Made by a program: the position numbers and the translations under genes. Below the pieces are notes generated by a model. That model worked only from the letters and a program-made list of their open reading frames with translations, did no database searches and was not told the origin of the DNA. Below, piece after piece: positions 9,343-18,129 of a DNA stretch of 64,000 bases (position 1 is its first letter; each line of letters begins with the position of its first letter). Source of the DNA: Halobacillus karajensis (GTDB taxonomy: Bacteria; Bacillota; Bacilli; Bacillales; Halobacillaceae); contig NZ_FNWW01000002.1 of NCBI RefSeq assembly GCF_900108515.1, positions 1 to 64,000 of the forward strand. Reading direction: 5' to 3'.

Positions 9343-11688
9343 ATGAATCAGCGCATCCTTCATGTACTAGAATTCAAAAAAATTACCGAACAATTAAATG
9401 AGCATGCAGCATCATCTTTGGGGAAAGAAAAAACATCTTCATTAAAGCCTTCCTCTGACTTGGAGGAAATCCGCCAATGGCAAAAAGAAACGGATGAAGC
9501 AGGTCAAGTGCTTCGTTTGAAAGGTCACGTCCCTCTTGGAGGGATTTTTGATATTAAGTCCAGCTTGAAGCGGACAACAATAGGAGGCACACTCAGCGCT
9601 CTGGAATGCCTGGATGTAGCCAGTACGATATATGGAGGCAGGCAGTTAAAACGATTCATAGAGGATATGGAAGAACCGGAAATGCCTATTTTAAGAGATA
9701 TGGTCTCCCACATACATCCACTCAAGGAAGTGGAAACTGAAATTAGAAATTGTATTGATGACCATGGGGGAGTGATGGATGGAGCTTCCGAAAAACTCCG
9801 ATCTATCCGTTCTAAAATCAGAACCTATGAAAGTCGTGTTAGAGATAAAATGGACTCCTTCACAAAATCGAAGACAAAAATGCTCTCCGATGCGATTGTT
9901 ACAATTAGGAATGAGCGTTATGTACTCCCTGTAAAGCAGGAGTATAGGGGATCAATTGGTGGGATTGTTCATGACCAGTCCTCCTCAGGGGCCACTCTTT
10001 TTATTGAACCACAGACAGTTGTTGATTTGAATAATCAGTTGCAGGAAGCAAGAGTTCAAGAAAAGAATGAAATTGAAAAAATCCTGAAGGAGCTATCAGA
10101 TTCGATAGCTGAAAACAATGAACCATTATATGAAAATGTGAATGTGTTAGGGAACATTGATTTTATGTTTGCCAGGGCGAAGTTAGGTAAGCAAATGAAA
10201 GCAGCCATGCCGGCTATGAATGATGAAGGACGTATTAAAATGAAACAAGCAAGACATCCGTTAATCCCTGTGGATGAGGTAGTTCCAAATGATATTGAAA
10301 TAGGAACAGATTATACTTCCATCGTCATAACAGGTCCAAATACAGGTGGTAAGACAGTCACTTTGAAATTAGTCGGCTTATGTACGCTTATGGCTCAATC
10401 AGGACTCCAGGTTCCTGCTCTTGATGGATGTGAAATGGCTGTCTTTGATGAAGTCTATGCTGATATAGGAGATGAACAGTCCATTGAACAGAGTTTATCA
10501 ACCTTCTCCTCCCACATGACGAATATTGTGGATATATTAGATAAAGTGGATGGGCAGTCCCTTGTCCTGTTCGATGAACTTGGAGCAGGCACGGATCCTC
10601 AGGAAGGGGCAGCACTTGCGATGTCTATACTTGATGAAGTCGTCAATCGTAAAGCACGTGTCATTGCTACAACTCACTATCCAGAACTGAAAGCCTACGG
10701 CTATAACCGACCGGATGTCATTAATGCTTCTGTAGAGTTTGATATTCATACTTTAAAACCAACCTATAGGTTGTTAATCGGAGTACCCGGACGCAGTAAC
10801 GCTTTTGAAATTTCAAGGCGCCTTGGTTTAAACGAAGGGGTCATTGAATCTGCGAAAAGTCATATAGGTGTCGACTCTCAAAGTGTTGAGAATATGATCG
10901 CATCATTAGAAGAATCCAAGCGGGGAGCTGAACAGGATTACGAGGAAGCTGAACGTCTCCTTGCTGAAGCTGAAGAGTTGCGAAATGAGCTAAAACAGAA
11001 ATGGGACCAATTTGAAAACCAACGTGAGAAGTTGTATGAAAAAGCAGAACAAAAAGCAGAAAAAGCTATACGGCAGGCAAAAGAAGAGGCTGAAACAATT
11101 GTGGGTGAGATTAGAAATATGAAATCTCAGGCACAAATGAAAGAGCATGAGTGGATCGAAGCCCGCAAGATGTTTGAGGAAGCACAACCTGAGCTTGTCC
11201 AAAAGAAACCAAAGAAAACCCCAGCTCCTAAAAAAGAAACAAAAGAACTTAATCCTGGGGATGAAGTGAAGCTGCTGACCTTGAATCAGCAGGGCACGAT
11301 TGTTGAACAAACCGGTAAAAATGAATATCAAGTACAAGTCGGGGTCATGAAAGTAAAAGCGAAACGAAAAGAGCTGGAATTCGTTAAGGCGAAACAGCCA
11401 TATAAAGAAAAACCCATGGCCACTGTGAAAGGTAAAAATTTCCACGTAAAGACTGAGCTCGACTTACGTGGTGAAAGGTATGAGGAGGCGTTAAATCGAT
11501 TGGAGAAGTATGTTGATGATGCTTTATTAGCAGGGTACCCTCGTGTATCTATCATTCATGGAAAAGGAACTGGAGCTCTTCGTACAGCGGTCCAGAATTT
11601 CGCTAAGAACCATCGAAGTATCTCCAGTCATCGTGCTGGAGGAATGAACGAAGGGGGAAGCGGGGTAACGGTTCTGGAACTTCGTTAA
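9343..11688 (+). CDS. mutS2: Endonuclease MutS2
   Basis: A 781-residue MutS2, normal length. The MutS core lacks the mismatch-recognition domain. The ATPase has Walker A 'GPNTGGKT' (about residues 330-337), Walker B '[19 protein letters not shown]' and the following '[11 protein letters not shown]'. A long charged coiled coil (about 515-640) leads to the C-terminal Smr nuclease domain '[12 protein letters not shown]...[11 protein letters not shown]'. MutS2 acts on recombination intermediates and has been tied to rescue of collided ribosomes in B. subtilis; which role dominates here is unknown. It follows polX closely. Confidence 0.96.
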   Translation: MNQRILHVLEFKKITEQLNEHAASSLGKEKTSSLKPSSDLEEIRQWQKETDEAGQVLRLKGHVPLGGIFDIKSSLKRTTIGGTLSALECLDVASTIYGGRQLKRFIEDMEEPEMPILRDMVSHIHPLKEVETEIRNCIDDHGGVMDGASEKLRSIRSKIRTYESRVRDKMDSFTKSKTKMLSDAIVTIRNERYVLPVKQEYRGSIGGIVHDQSSSGATLFIEPQTVVDLNNQLQEARVQEKNEIEKILKELSDSIAENNEPLYENVNVLGNIDFMFARAKLGKQMKAAMPAMNDEGRIKMKQARHPLIPVDEVVPNDIEIGTDYTSIVITGPNTGGKTVTLKLVGLCTLMAQSGLQVPALDGCEMAVFDEVYADIGDEQSIEQSLSTFSSHMTNIVDILDKVDGQSLVLFDELGAGTDPQEGAALAMSILDEVVNRKARVIATTHYPELKAYGYNRPDVINASVEFDIHTLKPTYRLLIGVPGRSNAFEISRRLGLNEGVIESAKSHIGVDSQSVENMIASLEESKRGAEQDYEEAERLLAEAEELRNELKQKWDQFENQREKLYEKAEQKAEKAIRQAKEEAETIVGEIRNMKSQAQMKEHEWIEARKMFEEAQPELVQKKPKKTPAPKKETKELNPGDEVKLLTLNQQGTIVEQTGKNEYQVQVGVMKVKAKRKELEFVKAKQPYKEKPMATVKGKNFHVKTELDLRGERYEEALNRLEKYVDDALLAGYPRVSIIHGKGTGALRTAVQNFAKNHRSISSHRAGGMNEGGSGVTVLELR

Positions 11689-11712
11689 TTCAATGAAAAA
11701 GGGGGAGGAGTT

Positions 11713-12120
11713 ATGAGTAGTTTTTGGGAAAATACGTTAATAGAAACCGCTGCCCGCTACAGCGTTGTGGTCTTGTGCCTTGTCTTGTTCATGGCCATTT
11801 TTGAAATTGTGACGTCTTATAATAATTGGCAGGAAATAAAAAAAGGAAATATGGCTGTAGCGATGGCTACGGGAGGAAAGCTTTTTGGAATTGCGAACAT
11901 CTTCCGGTTCTCCATAGAACATAATGATTCACTTACACAAACGATGGGGTGGGGAGTGTATGGATTCCTCCTCCTCCTTTGTGGTTACTTTATTTTTGAA
12001 TTCTTAACCCCATCCTTCAAAATTGATGAGGAAATTACAAACGATAACAGGGCGGTAGGATTCATTTCCCTTGTAATTTCTATCGGACTTTCATATGTGA
12101 TAGGAGCTAATATTATTTAA
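11713..12120 (+). CDS. yshE: DUF350 membrane protein (YshE)
   Basis: A 135-residue protein with about four transmembrane segments and a pattern typical of DUF350/UPF0719 proteins: 'NWQEIKKGNMAVAMATGGKLFGIANIFRFS' (shown across two motifs) and a C-terminal 'VGFISLVISIGLSYVIGANI'. B. subtilis has yshE at the same place after mutS2. The molecular function is not known. The start follows GGGGGAGGAG. It likely shares the polX-mutS2 transcript, which ends at the hairpin near 12243. Confidence 0.85.
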   Translation: MSSFWENTLIETAARYSVVVLCLVLFMAIFEIVTSYNNWQEIKKGNMAVAMATGGKLFGIANIFRFSIEHNDSLTQTMGWGVYGFLLLLCGYFIFEFLTPSFKIDEEITNDNRAVGFISLVISIGLSYVIGANII

Positions 12121-12131
12121 GGAGAGAGTGT

Positions 12132-12209
12132 GTGGAAACATTAGCGAAAATACTAATGATCGTGGCCGCAGCCTTTTTAATCATAGGTGTTTTATTTTTT
12201 ATGATTTAA
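12132..12209 (+). CDS. Predicted 25-residue membrane peptide
   Basis: GTG-initiated ORF 11 nt after yshE, with AAGGAGAG in front. It encodes a single hydrophobic helix opening 'METLAKILMIVAAAF' and ending 'GVLFFMI'. The start resembles the first helix of DUF2905 proteins, but the usual C-terminal part is absent. It could be a genuine micro-membrane protein or a truncated relative. It lies inside the transcript that ends at 12243-12272. Confidence 0.45.
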   Translation: METLAKILMIVAAAFLIIGVLFFMI

Positions 12210-12242
12210 GGATTCTTTTAGATATGTAGATCTCTTTAAAAA

Positions 12243-12272
12243 AGTTCAGAGAAATAACTCTGAGCTTTTTTT
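12243..12272 (+). terminator. Terminator after yshE
   Basis: GTTCAGAG/CTCTGAGC arms (one G-T pair) followed by TTTTTTT. Confidence 0.85.
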
Positions 12273-12403
12273 CATTTGCAAACCATACTTTTGGGATGCT
12301 TTCTTCTGAATAAGTATCAGGGAACACAGGTGTAAAAAAGGAGAACTATTCATAGTGAGGAGGAAGTGTCTTACAGCAGTTTTGCGCGAAATATTTCCAA
12401 TTT

Positions 12404-12444
12404 TTCAAATTATAATTTGAATGTAATCCTTTAGTCGTTATAAT
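12404..12444 (+). promoter_or_regulatory. lcfA promoter with an overlapping perfect palindrome
   Basis: The perfect 18-bp palindrome TTCAAATTATAATTTGAA (12404-12421) overlaps a -35 TTGAAT (12417-12422). A 16-nt spacer and TATAAT (12439-12444) follow. The palindrome is well placed to act as a repressor site, but it does not match the FadR box. Confidence 0.55.
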
Positions 12445-12478
12445 AGGAGAGAAGACAATAATTAGGGAGGTCTGTCAA

Positions 12479-14182
12479 ATGAGTGATTTTCAACGTCCTT
12501 GGCACAAGCTGTATCCACCAGAAGTCCCTGTTACCATTGATTATGAAGAGCGCCCACTCCATAATTACTTAAAGACTAGTGCTGAAGTTTATGGTGAAAA
12601 GAAAGCGCTTTATTTTATGGGGAAAGAGATGACTTTCAAAGAAGTGTATACACAGGCGAAAGCCTTAGCTAGTTACCTCCAGGATCTTGGTTTGGAAAAA
12701 GGAGATAGAGTTTCTGTCATGCTGCCAAACTGCCCTCAATCAGTCGTTTCTTATTATGGTGTGCTCATGGCAGGAGGGATTGTCGTTCAAACAAATCCTT
12801 TATATATGGAAAGGGAATTAGAGTATCAATTGAAAGACTCAGGTGCCAAGATGATTATTTGCCTGGATATCCTTTATCCTAAGGCTGCCAATATTAAACC
12901 TGAAACCTCCCTTGAACATATCATCGTAACAGGTATTAAAGATTATCTGCCATTCCCTAAAAATAAAATCTACCCTTTCATTCAGAAACGTCAATATCAA
13001 GTACTCGTCAAGCCTGAACAATCGACAGACACACATTTATGGACGCATATGTTGAAAAAAGCGAGCGGAGATGTTAAGGAAGTATCTATATATCCTAAAG
13101 AAGATTTAGCCCTATTACAATATACAGGCGGCACTACTGGTTTTCCAAAAGGGGTTATGCTTACCCATTTCAATTTAATCGTAAATACTCAAATGTCGAA
13201 GAAATGGTTGTATAAGTGTAAAGATGGGGAAGAAACGGTTCTTGCTATCCTGCCATTTTTTCATGTATATGGGATGACATCCGTGATGAACTTGTCTGTA
13301 ATGATGGGGAACAAAATGATTCTTATGCCTAAATTTGAGCCGGAGGATGTATTAAAAATAATTGAAAAACAACGACCGACCCTGTTCCCAGGTGCCCCAA
13401 CGATTTATATCGGCTTATTAAATCATCCTGATTTGATGAAGTATGATTTATCTTCTATAGAAGCATGCATTAGTGGCTCTGCTCCGCTACCTGTAGAAGT
13501 GCAAGAACGATTTGAAGCGGTCACTGGTGGGCGTTTGGTAGAAGGATATGGGCTTACTGAAACATCACCGGTCACTCACTCTAATTTAGTCTGGGGTCAG
13601 CGTATGAGCGGAAGTATTGGTATACCTTGGCCTGATACTGATGCAAAAATATTTAAAATGGATACAAAGGAAGAAGCGGAAAACGGGGAGATTGGAGAAA
13701 TAGTTATCAAAGGCCCCCAAGTGATGAGAGGCTATTGGAACAGACATGAGGAAACAGCTCAAGTATTAAGTGAAGATGGCTGGTTCCATACAGGTGATAT
13801 GGGTTATATGGATGATGCCGGTTATTTTTATATTGTGGATCGGAAAAAAGATATGATTATTGCGGGAGGATATAACATTTACCCACGAGAAGTAGAAGAA
13901 GTGCTATATGAACATTCTGAAATTCAAGAAGCTGTGGTGGTTGGGGTGCCGGATCCCTATCGAGGTGAAACAGTCAAGGCTTTCATTGTGAAGAAACAGG
14001 GAAGTGAAATTACGGAAGAGGAGTTAAATGAATATTGTCGAAAGAATATAGCAGCGTATAAAGTTCCGAGGTTATATGAATTCCGAAAAGAACTGCCGAA
14101 AACAGCTGTGGGTAAAATTCTCAGAAGAAATTTAATTGAAGAAGAAAGGCGGAAATATGAGGAATCTGAAAGTATGCAGTAA
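12479..14182 (+). CDS. lcfA: Long-chain fatty-acid-CoA ligase
   Basis: A 567-residue acyl-adenylate-forming enzyme that activates long-chain fatty acids to acyl-CoA with ATP. AMP-binding motifs are complete: the P-loop 'LLQYTGGTTGFPKGVMLTH', the A5 motif 'EGYGLTETSP', 'GWFHTGDMGYMDDAGYFYIVDRKKDM' (two adjoining motifs) and the C-terminal catalytic lysine region 'LPKTAVGKILRR'. GGGAGG precedes the ATG. It opens the lcfA-fadR-fadB-etfB-etfA cluster, whose order equals that of B. subtilis and which supplies beta-oxidation and its electron carriers. The promoter is at 12417-12444. Confidence 0.96.
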   Translation: MSDFQRPWHKLYPPEVPVTIDYEERPLHNYLKTSAEVYGEKKALYFMGKEMTFKEVYTQAKALASYLQDLGLEKGDRVSVMLPNCPQSVVSYYGVLMAGGIVVQTNPLYMERELEYQLKDSGAKMIICLDILYPKAANIKPETSLEHIIVTGIKDYLPFPKNKIYPFIQKRQYQVLVKPEQSTDTHLWTHMLKKASGDVKEVSIYPKEDLALLQYTGGTTGFPKGVMLTHFNLIVNTQMSKKWLYKCKDGEETVLAILPFFHVYGMTSVMNLSVMMGNKMILMPKFEPEDVLKIIEKQRPTLFPGAPTIYIGLLNHPDLMKYDLSSIEACISGSAPLPVEVQERFEAVTGGRLVEGYGLTETSPVTHSNLVWGQRMSGSIGIPWPDTDAKIFKMDTKEEAENGEIGEIVIKGPQVMRGYWNRHEETAQVLSEDGWFHTGDMGYMDDAGYFYIVDRKKDMIIAGGYNIYPREVEEVLYEHSEIQEAVVVGVPDPYRGETVKAFIVKKQGSEITEEELNEYCRKNIAAYKVPRLYEFRKELPKTAVGKILRRNLIEEERRKYEESESMQ

Positions 14183-14199
14183 ACTCTTTAAAAAGAAAG

Positions 14200-14252
14200 T
14201 TGACAGAATATTCCCTTGATTGTAGAATAATATATGAATGATGATTCATTCA
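14200..14252 (+). promoter_or_regulatory. fadR promoter with FadR-type operator
   Basis: TTGACA (14200-14205), a 17-nt spacer and TAGAAT (14223-14228) form a strong sigma-A promoter. The inverted repeat TGAATGATGATTCATTCA (14235-14252) lies at the expected transcription start and matches the known Bacillus FadR box type (TGAATGA...TCATTCA). Binding here would repress fadR-fadB-etfBA until long-chain acyl-CoA releases FadR. Confidence 0.8.
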
Positions 14253-14284
14253 TTTTCAGTATGTAACAACAAGGGGACATAACA

Positions 14285-14872
14285 ATGAAGAAAAACAAAC
14301 CGAAATTTAAACAAATCATCGATGCAGCCGTTGAAGTTATTGCTGAAAATGGCTACCACTCCTCACAGGTTTCTAAGATTGCTAAAAAGGCTGGAGTGGC
14401 TGATGGAACCATCTACCTTTATTTCAAGAATAAGGAAGATATCCTTGTCTCATTGTTTCAGGAAAAAATGGGGCAGTTCATAGAAAAAATTGAACAAGAA
14501 ACAACCGCTAAACAGACGGCTGAACAAAAGTTATTGACATTGATACAAACGCATTTTAAACAGCTTTCAGCTGATCATCATTTAGCGATTGTGACACAGC
14601 TGGAATTGCGCCAATCAAATAAAGAGTTGAGACAGAAAATTAATTTTGTATTAAAACGCTATTTAAACATTATTGACCAAATCGTTGACGAAGGTGTGGA
14701 AGAGGAGCTGTTCCGTAAGAACCTAGATCGCCGTCTTGTGCGTCAAATGATTTTTGGAACGATGGATGAGACGGTGACTAACTGGGTGATGAAAGAACAG
14801 CGTTATAACATAGAAGACCAGGCAAAAGAAGTCCATAGCTTGATTGTGAATGGATTAGCCAGAAATGTGTAA
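14285..14872 (+). CDS. fadR: TetR-family fatty acid degradation regulator FadR
   Basis: A 195-residue TetR-family repressor. The N-terminal helix-turn-helix (about residues 10-55, 'GYHSSQVSKIAKKAGVADGT', 'YLYFKNKEDIL') is typical; the C-terminal half is the all-helical ligand-binding and dimerisation domain. In B. subtilis FadR (YsiA) represses beta-oxidation genes and is released by long-chain acyl-CoAs. Its position between lcfA and fadB and the inverted-repeat operator just upstream (14235-14252) support the same role and autoregulation. Confidence 0.93.
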   Translation: MKKNKPKFKQIIDAAVEVIAENGYHSSQVSKIAKKAGVADGTIYLYFKNKEDILVSLFQEKMGQFIEKIEQETTAKQTAEQKLLTLIQTHFKQLSADHHLAIVTQLELRQSNKELRQKINFVLKRYLNIIDQIVDEGVEEELFRKNLDRRLVRQMIFGTMDETVTNWVMKEQRYNIEDQAKEVHSLIVNGLARNV

Positions 14873-14886
14873 CGAGAGGAGAGGTC

Positions 14887-15663
14887 ATGTTGTCAACTTT
14901 AACTTCACAGCTAAAAGGAAATGTAGTTGAAATTACGATTCAGAGTCCGCCTGCTAATGCTTTATCAAGTACGATTCTTCAAGACTTATCGGACCAATTA
15001 GATAAGATTGAAAAGGATGCAGCGATTAAGGCCGTTCTTTTAAAAGGGGAAGGCCGATTTTTCTCAGCGGGCGCTGATATTAAAGAATTTACGTCTTTAC
15101 AAGGAGAAGAGGATTACAAGGCCTTAGCCTCTAAAGGACAGCAGTTGTTCAATAGAATTGAAAACTTCCATGTACCGGTTATTGCCGCGATACATGGCGC
15201 TGCACTTGGAGGTGGACTTGAACTTGCGATGTCCTGTCATATTCGTTATGTAGCGGAAGACGCTAAGTTGGGTCTCCCTGAACTGAACCTGGGTATAATT
15301 CCTGGGTTTGCAGGAACTCAAAGACTACCTCGCTATGTGGGAACAGCACGTGCTTATGAAATGATTCTCTCAGGAGTTCCAATCACTGGTAAGGAAGCCG
15401 TTCAGATAGGGCTTGCTAATCAGAGTTTTTCCAATGAAGAGCTCTTTGCCCAGGCTGAGAAGTTAGCGTCTGCAATCGCTCAAAAGAGCGGTCCTACAAT
15501 ACATCACGTGATGAAGTTGATTCCATATGCTCATACATCTCAATTTGAATCAGGCATTAACGCAGAGGCGAATGCATTTGGAGAAGTATTTGGAAATACC
15601 GATGCTAAAGAAGGAATCCAGGCGTTTATTGAAAAAAGAAACCCAGAATTTAAAAATCAATAG
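14887..15663 (+). CDS. fadB: Enoyl-CoA hydratase
   Basis: A 258-residue crotonase-fold enzyme that hydrates trans-2-enoyl-CoA in beta-oxidation. The oxyanion-hole segments 'RFFSAGADIKEF' and 'HGAALGGGLELAMSC' and the catalytic glutamate region 'LPELNLGIIPGFAGTQRLPR' are all present. It starts 12 nt after the fadR stop, with GAGGAGAGG upstream, and is followed by etfB in the same operon. It corresponds to B. subtilis fadB (ysiB). Other crotonase activities cannot be excluded from sequence alone, but context makes beta-oxidation most likely. Confidence 0.9.
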   Translation: MLSTLTSQLKGNVVEITIQSPPANALSSTILQDLSDQLDKIEKDAAIKAVLLKGEGRFFSAGADIKEFTSLQGEEDYKALASKGQQLFNRIENFHVPVIAAIHGAALGGGLELAMSCHIRYVAEDAKLGLPELNLGIIPGFAGTQRLPRYVGTARAYEMILSGVPITGKEAVQIGLANQSFSNEELFAQAEKLASAIAQKSGPTIHHVMKLIPYAHTSQFESGINAEANAFGEVFGNTDAKEGIQAFIEKRNPEFKNQ

Positions 15664-15679
15664 TCCAGGAGGTATACAC

Positions 15680-16453
15680 ATGAATATCTATGTTTTGCTT
15701 AAAAGAACATTTGACACAGAGGAAAAAATCTCAGTAAATAATGGAGTTATTACTGATGATGGCGCTGAATATATTATCAACCCTTATGATGAATACGCGG
15801 TAGAAGAAGCGATTAACCTTCGTGATGAACACGGTGGAGAAGTAACTGTAGTCACCATTGGAGAAGAAGAGGCAGAGAAACAGCTAAGAACTGCTCTAGC
15901 CATGGGCGCGGATAAAGCTGTCTTAATTAATACGGAAGATGACCTTGAAGAAGGGGATCAGTTTACAACAGTTAAAATTCTCGAAGCCTTCTTTGAAGAT
16001 AAAGAAGTTGACATTATATTAGGTGGGAATGTCGCTATAGATGAGGCAAGTGGTCAAGTAGGACCTCGTCTTGCAGAACGATTAGACATCGCTTGTGTAA
16101 CAACCATTACAGACATTAAAGTTGATGGAACTACCGTGAATATAGAACGAGATGTGGAAGGGGATGTCGAGAAAGTTGAAACATCACTGCCATTGCTCGT
16201 AACTTGTCAGCAGGGACTAAACGAGCCGAGATATCCATCGTTACCTGGGATCATGAAAGCGAAAAAGAAACCGCTCGATGAATTGGAAATCGATGACCTA
16301 GATCTCGATGAAGATGAGGTAGAACCGAAGACAAAAACAACTGAAATTTTCCTTCCACCTGAAAAAGAAGCTGGTAAAGTGCTTGAGGGCGAAGTGGATG
16401 ATCAAGTGAAGGAACTCGTATCATTGCTGAAAACAGAAGCGAAAGTACTGTAA
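15680..16453 (+). CDS. etfB: Electron transfer flavoprotein beta subunit
   Basis: A 257-residue EtfB. With EtfA it accepts electrons from acyl-CoA dehydrogenases and passes them toward the quinone pool. Markers are the N-terminal 'MNIYVLLKRTFDTEEK', the AMP-site region 'GGNVAIDEASGQVGPRLAE' and the recognition loop near 'NEPRYPSLPGIMKAKKKP'. The frame stays open far upstream inside fadB, but the ATG at 15680 has AGGAGG at ideal spacing and gives the family length. It lies 16 nt after fadB. Confidence 0.95.
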   Translation: MNIYVLLKRTFDTEEKISVNNGVITDDGAEYIINPYDEYAVEEAINLRDEHGGEVTVVTIGEEEAEKQLRTALAMGADKAVLINTEDDLEEGDQFTTVKILEAFFEDKEVDIILGGNVAIDEASGQVGPRLAERLDIACVTTITDIKVDGTTVNIERDVEGDVEKVETSLPLLVTCQQGLNEPRYPSLPGIMKAKKKPLDELEIDDLDLDEDEVEPKTKTTEIFLPPEKEAGKVLEGEVDDQVKELVSLLKTEAKVL

Positions 16454-16479
16454 ATAGATAAGGGAAAGGAGAATCTTTT

Positions 16480-17460
16480 ATGAGTAAAAAGGTTTTGGTG
16501 ATTGGGGAAGCTAGAGAAGGATCTCTTCGTAATGTCACATTTGAAGCAATTGCAGCTGCAAATATTGTGAGTGACGGAGGAGAGGTTGTTGGAGTTCTTT
16601 GCGGGGATGGCGACTTAAATGAAATGGGACAGGAAATGGTTTATTATGGCGCCTCACGTGTCATTACTATTTCAAACCCGGATTTGAAAACGTATACATC
16701 TGACGGTTATGGCCAGGCTGTTTATCGAGTGATTGAAGATGAATCTCCTGAAGGGATCATCATGGGCCATACAGCCATAGGAAAAGATTTGACTCCAAAA
16801 CTTGCGAGTAAGTTAGAATCCGGATTGATTTCTGACGCCACTGAGGTAGTTGCTGATAGCGGGAGGGTTGTTTTCACAAGACCCATTTATTCCGGGAAGG
16901 CATTTGAGAAGAAAGAAATTACAGACGGACTGGTTTTCGCCACCATCCGCCCTAACAACATCCCAGCTTTTACTCGAGATGACTCGTTGGCTGGGAACAT
17001 TTCAGAAAAGGAAGTGGAAATTTCAAATATTCGTACCATCATTAAAGATGTGCTTCGCAAATCTTCTGATGGCGTCGACCTTTCTGAAGCAAAAGTAATT
17101 GTTGCAGGCGGTCGTGGTGTGAAAAGCTCAGAAGGTTTTGAACCACTTGAAGAACTTGCGAGCGTCCTGGGTGGCACGGTTGGTGCTTCCCGCGGAGCCT
17201 GTGATGCTGGATATTGTGATTATTCTCTCCAGATTGGTCAAACCGGTAAAGTGGTAACACCGGATTTATATATTGCCTGTGGAATCTCAGGAGCTATTCA
17301 ACATTTAGCGGGTATGTCTAATTCTAAGGTCATTGTTGCCATTAACAAAGATCCAGAGGCTAATATCTTCAATGTAGCCGATTATGGAATTGTCGGAGAT
17401 TTATTTGATGTTGTTCCTAAATTAATGGAAGAAATTAAACAGATGAAAGTTAATGCCTGA
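16480..17460 (+). CDS. etfA: Electron transfer flavoprotein alpha subunit
   Basis: A 326-residue EtfA that carries the FAD of the ETF heterodimer. The C-terminal FAD-binding domain shows 'VVAGGRGVKSSEGF', 'GASRGACDAGY', 'QIGQTGKVVTPDLYIACGISGAIQH' (two adjoining motifs) and 'AINKDPEANIFNVADYGIVGD' (likewise). GGAAAGGAG precedes the ATG. It is the last gene of the lcfA-fadR-fadB-etfBA cluster and is followed by a strong terminator. Normal length. Confidence 0.96.
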   Translation: MSKKVLVIGEAREGSLRNVTFEAIAAANIVSDGGEVVGVLCGDGDLNEMGQEMVYYGASRVITISNPDLKTYTSDGYGQAVYRVIEDESPEGIIMGHTAIGKDLTPKLASKLESGLISDATEVVADSGRVVFTRPIYSGKAFEKKEITDGLVFATIRPNNIPAFTRDDSLAGNISEKEVEISNIRTIIKDVLRKSSDGVDLSEAKVIVAGGRGVKSSEGFEPLEELASVLGGTVGASRGACDAGYCDYSLQIGQTGKVVTPDLYIACGISGAIQHLAGMSNSKVIVAINKDPEANIFNVADYGIVGDLFDVVPKLMEEIKQMKVNA

Positions 17461-17463
17461 TTT

Positions 17464-17498
17464 AAAAGCCGAAGCCAAATATTTGGCTTCGGCTTTAT
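17464..17498 (+). terminator. Terminator of the fad-etf operon
   Basis: Near-perfect palindrome with AAAGCCGAAGCCAAA and its complement as arms, followed by TTATTA. It lies directly after the etfA stop. Confidence 0.85.
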
Positions 17499-17593
17499 TA
17501 CATGTTTAAATAAGGTATAAACAAATTGTTAGTCACTAAAAATAGATAGTGATATACTCTTAAAAGACTATTAGGTCGAGGAGGAATTATAGA

Positions 17594-17908
17594 ATGGCAA
17601 TTGTAAAAGCAACTGATCAGAACTTTACAGAAGAAACAAATCAGGGTCTTGTTCTAGCTGACTTTTGGGCACCATGGTGTGGACCTTGTAAAATGATTGC
17701 ACCCGTACTAGAAGAATTGGATGCGGAAATGAGTGACCAAGTGAAAATCGTTAAGTTGGATGTAGACGAAAACCAAGAAACAGCTGGTAAATTTGGTGTA
17801 ATGAGTATTCCGACACTTCTTCTTTTCAAAGATGGTCAAGTGGTTGATCAAGTTATCGGTTTCCAACCAAAAGAAGCTCTAGCTGAATTGATTCAAAAGC
17901 ATTCCTAA
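17594..17908 (+). CDS. trxA: Thioredoxin
   Basis: A 104-residue thioredoxin with the active-site motif 'WAPWCGPCK' and the cis-proline segment '[13 protein letters not shown]'. It is the general cytoplasmic dithiol reductant, recycled by thioredoxin reductase and used by ribonucleotide reductase, peroxiredoxins and others. It is a single-gene transcript with its own terminator; the position after etfA matches B. subtilis. GAGGAGG lies upstream of the ATG. Confidence 0.98.
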   Translation: MAIVKATDQNFTEETNQGLVLADFWAPWCGPCKMIAPVLEELDAEMSDQVKIVKLDVDENQETAGKFGVMSIPTLLLFKDGQVVDQVIGFQPKEALAELIQKHS

Positions 17909-17920
17909 TGCCAAATTCAC

Positions 17921-17953
17921 AAAAAGCCGCGTTGCCATGCAGCGCGGCTTTTA
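17921..17953 (+). terminator. Terminator of trxA
   Basis: AAAAGCCGCG/CGCGGCTTTT arms, ending in a T-rich tail. Confidence 0.85.
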
Positions 17954-17999
17954 TAATCTTATCTATTCATGGATTTAGGTATAAAGGGAGATTCGAGAC

Positions 18000-18042
18000 C
18001 TTAAGCAGCTTCTTGCATGTACAACTCGAGGTGCTGCTTAAG
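18000..18042. repeat. 10-bp inverted repeat with 23-nt loop upstream of uvrC
   Basis: CTTAAGCAGC (18000-18009) is matched exactly by GCTGCTTAAG (18033-18042). No T-run follows on either strand, so it is not a plain terminator. It could be an mRNA leader structure or an operator for uvrC. Confidence 0.5.
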
Positions 18043-18129
18043 TTTATCGATGTCTTCCACCTGCATACATTATCAAACGTTGTGGTATTTTCAATATATA
18101 ATCTTCTCAGAGTAATGGAGTGAAATCAC

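Noticed and set aside
17908-18123. 71-codon open frame right after trxA
   Set aside because: It starts at the trxA stop, runs through the trxA terminator and the inverted repeat at 18000, has no ribosome-binding site of its own and shows no protein-like pattern.
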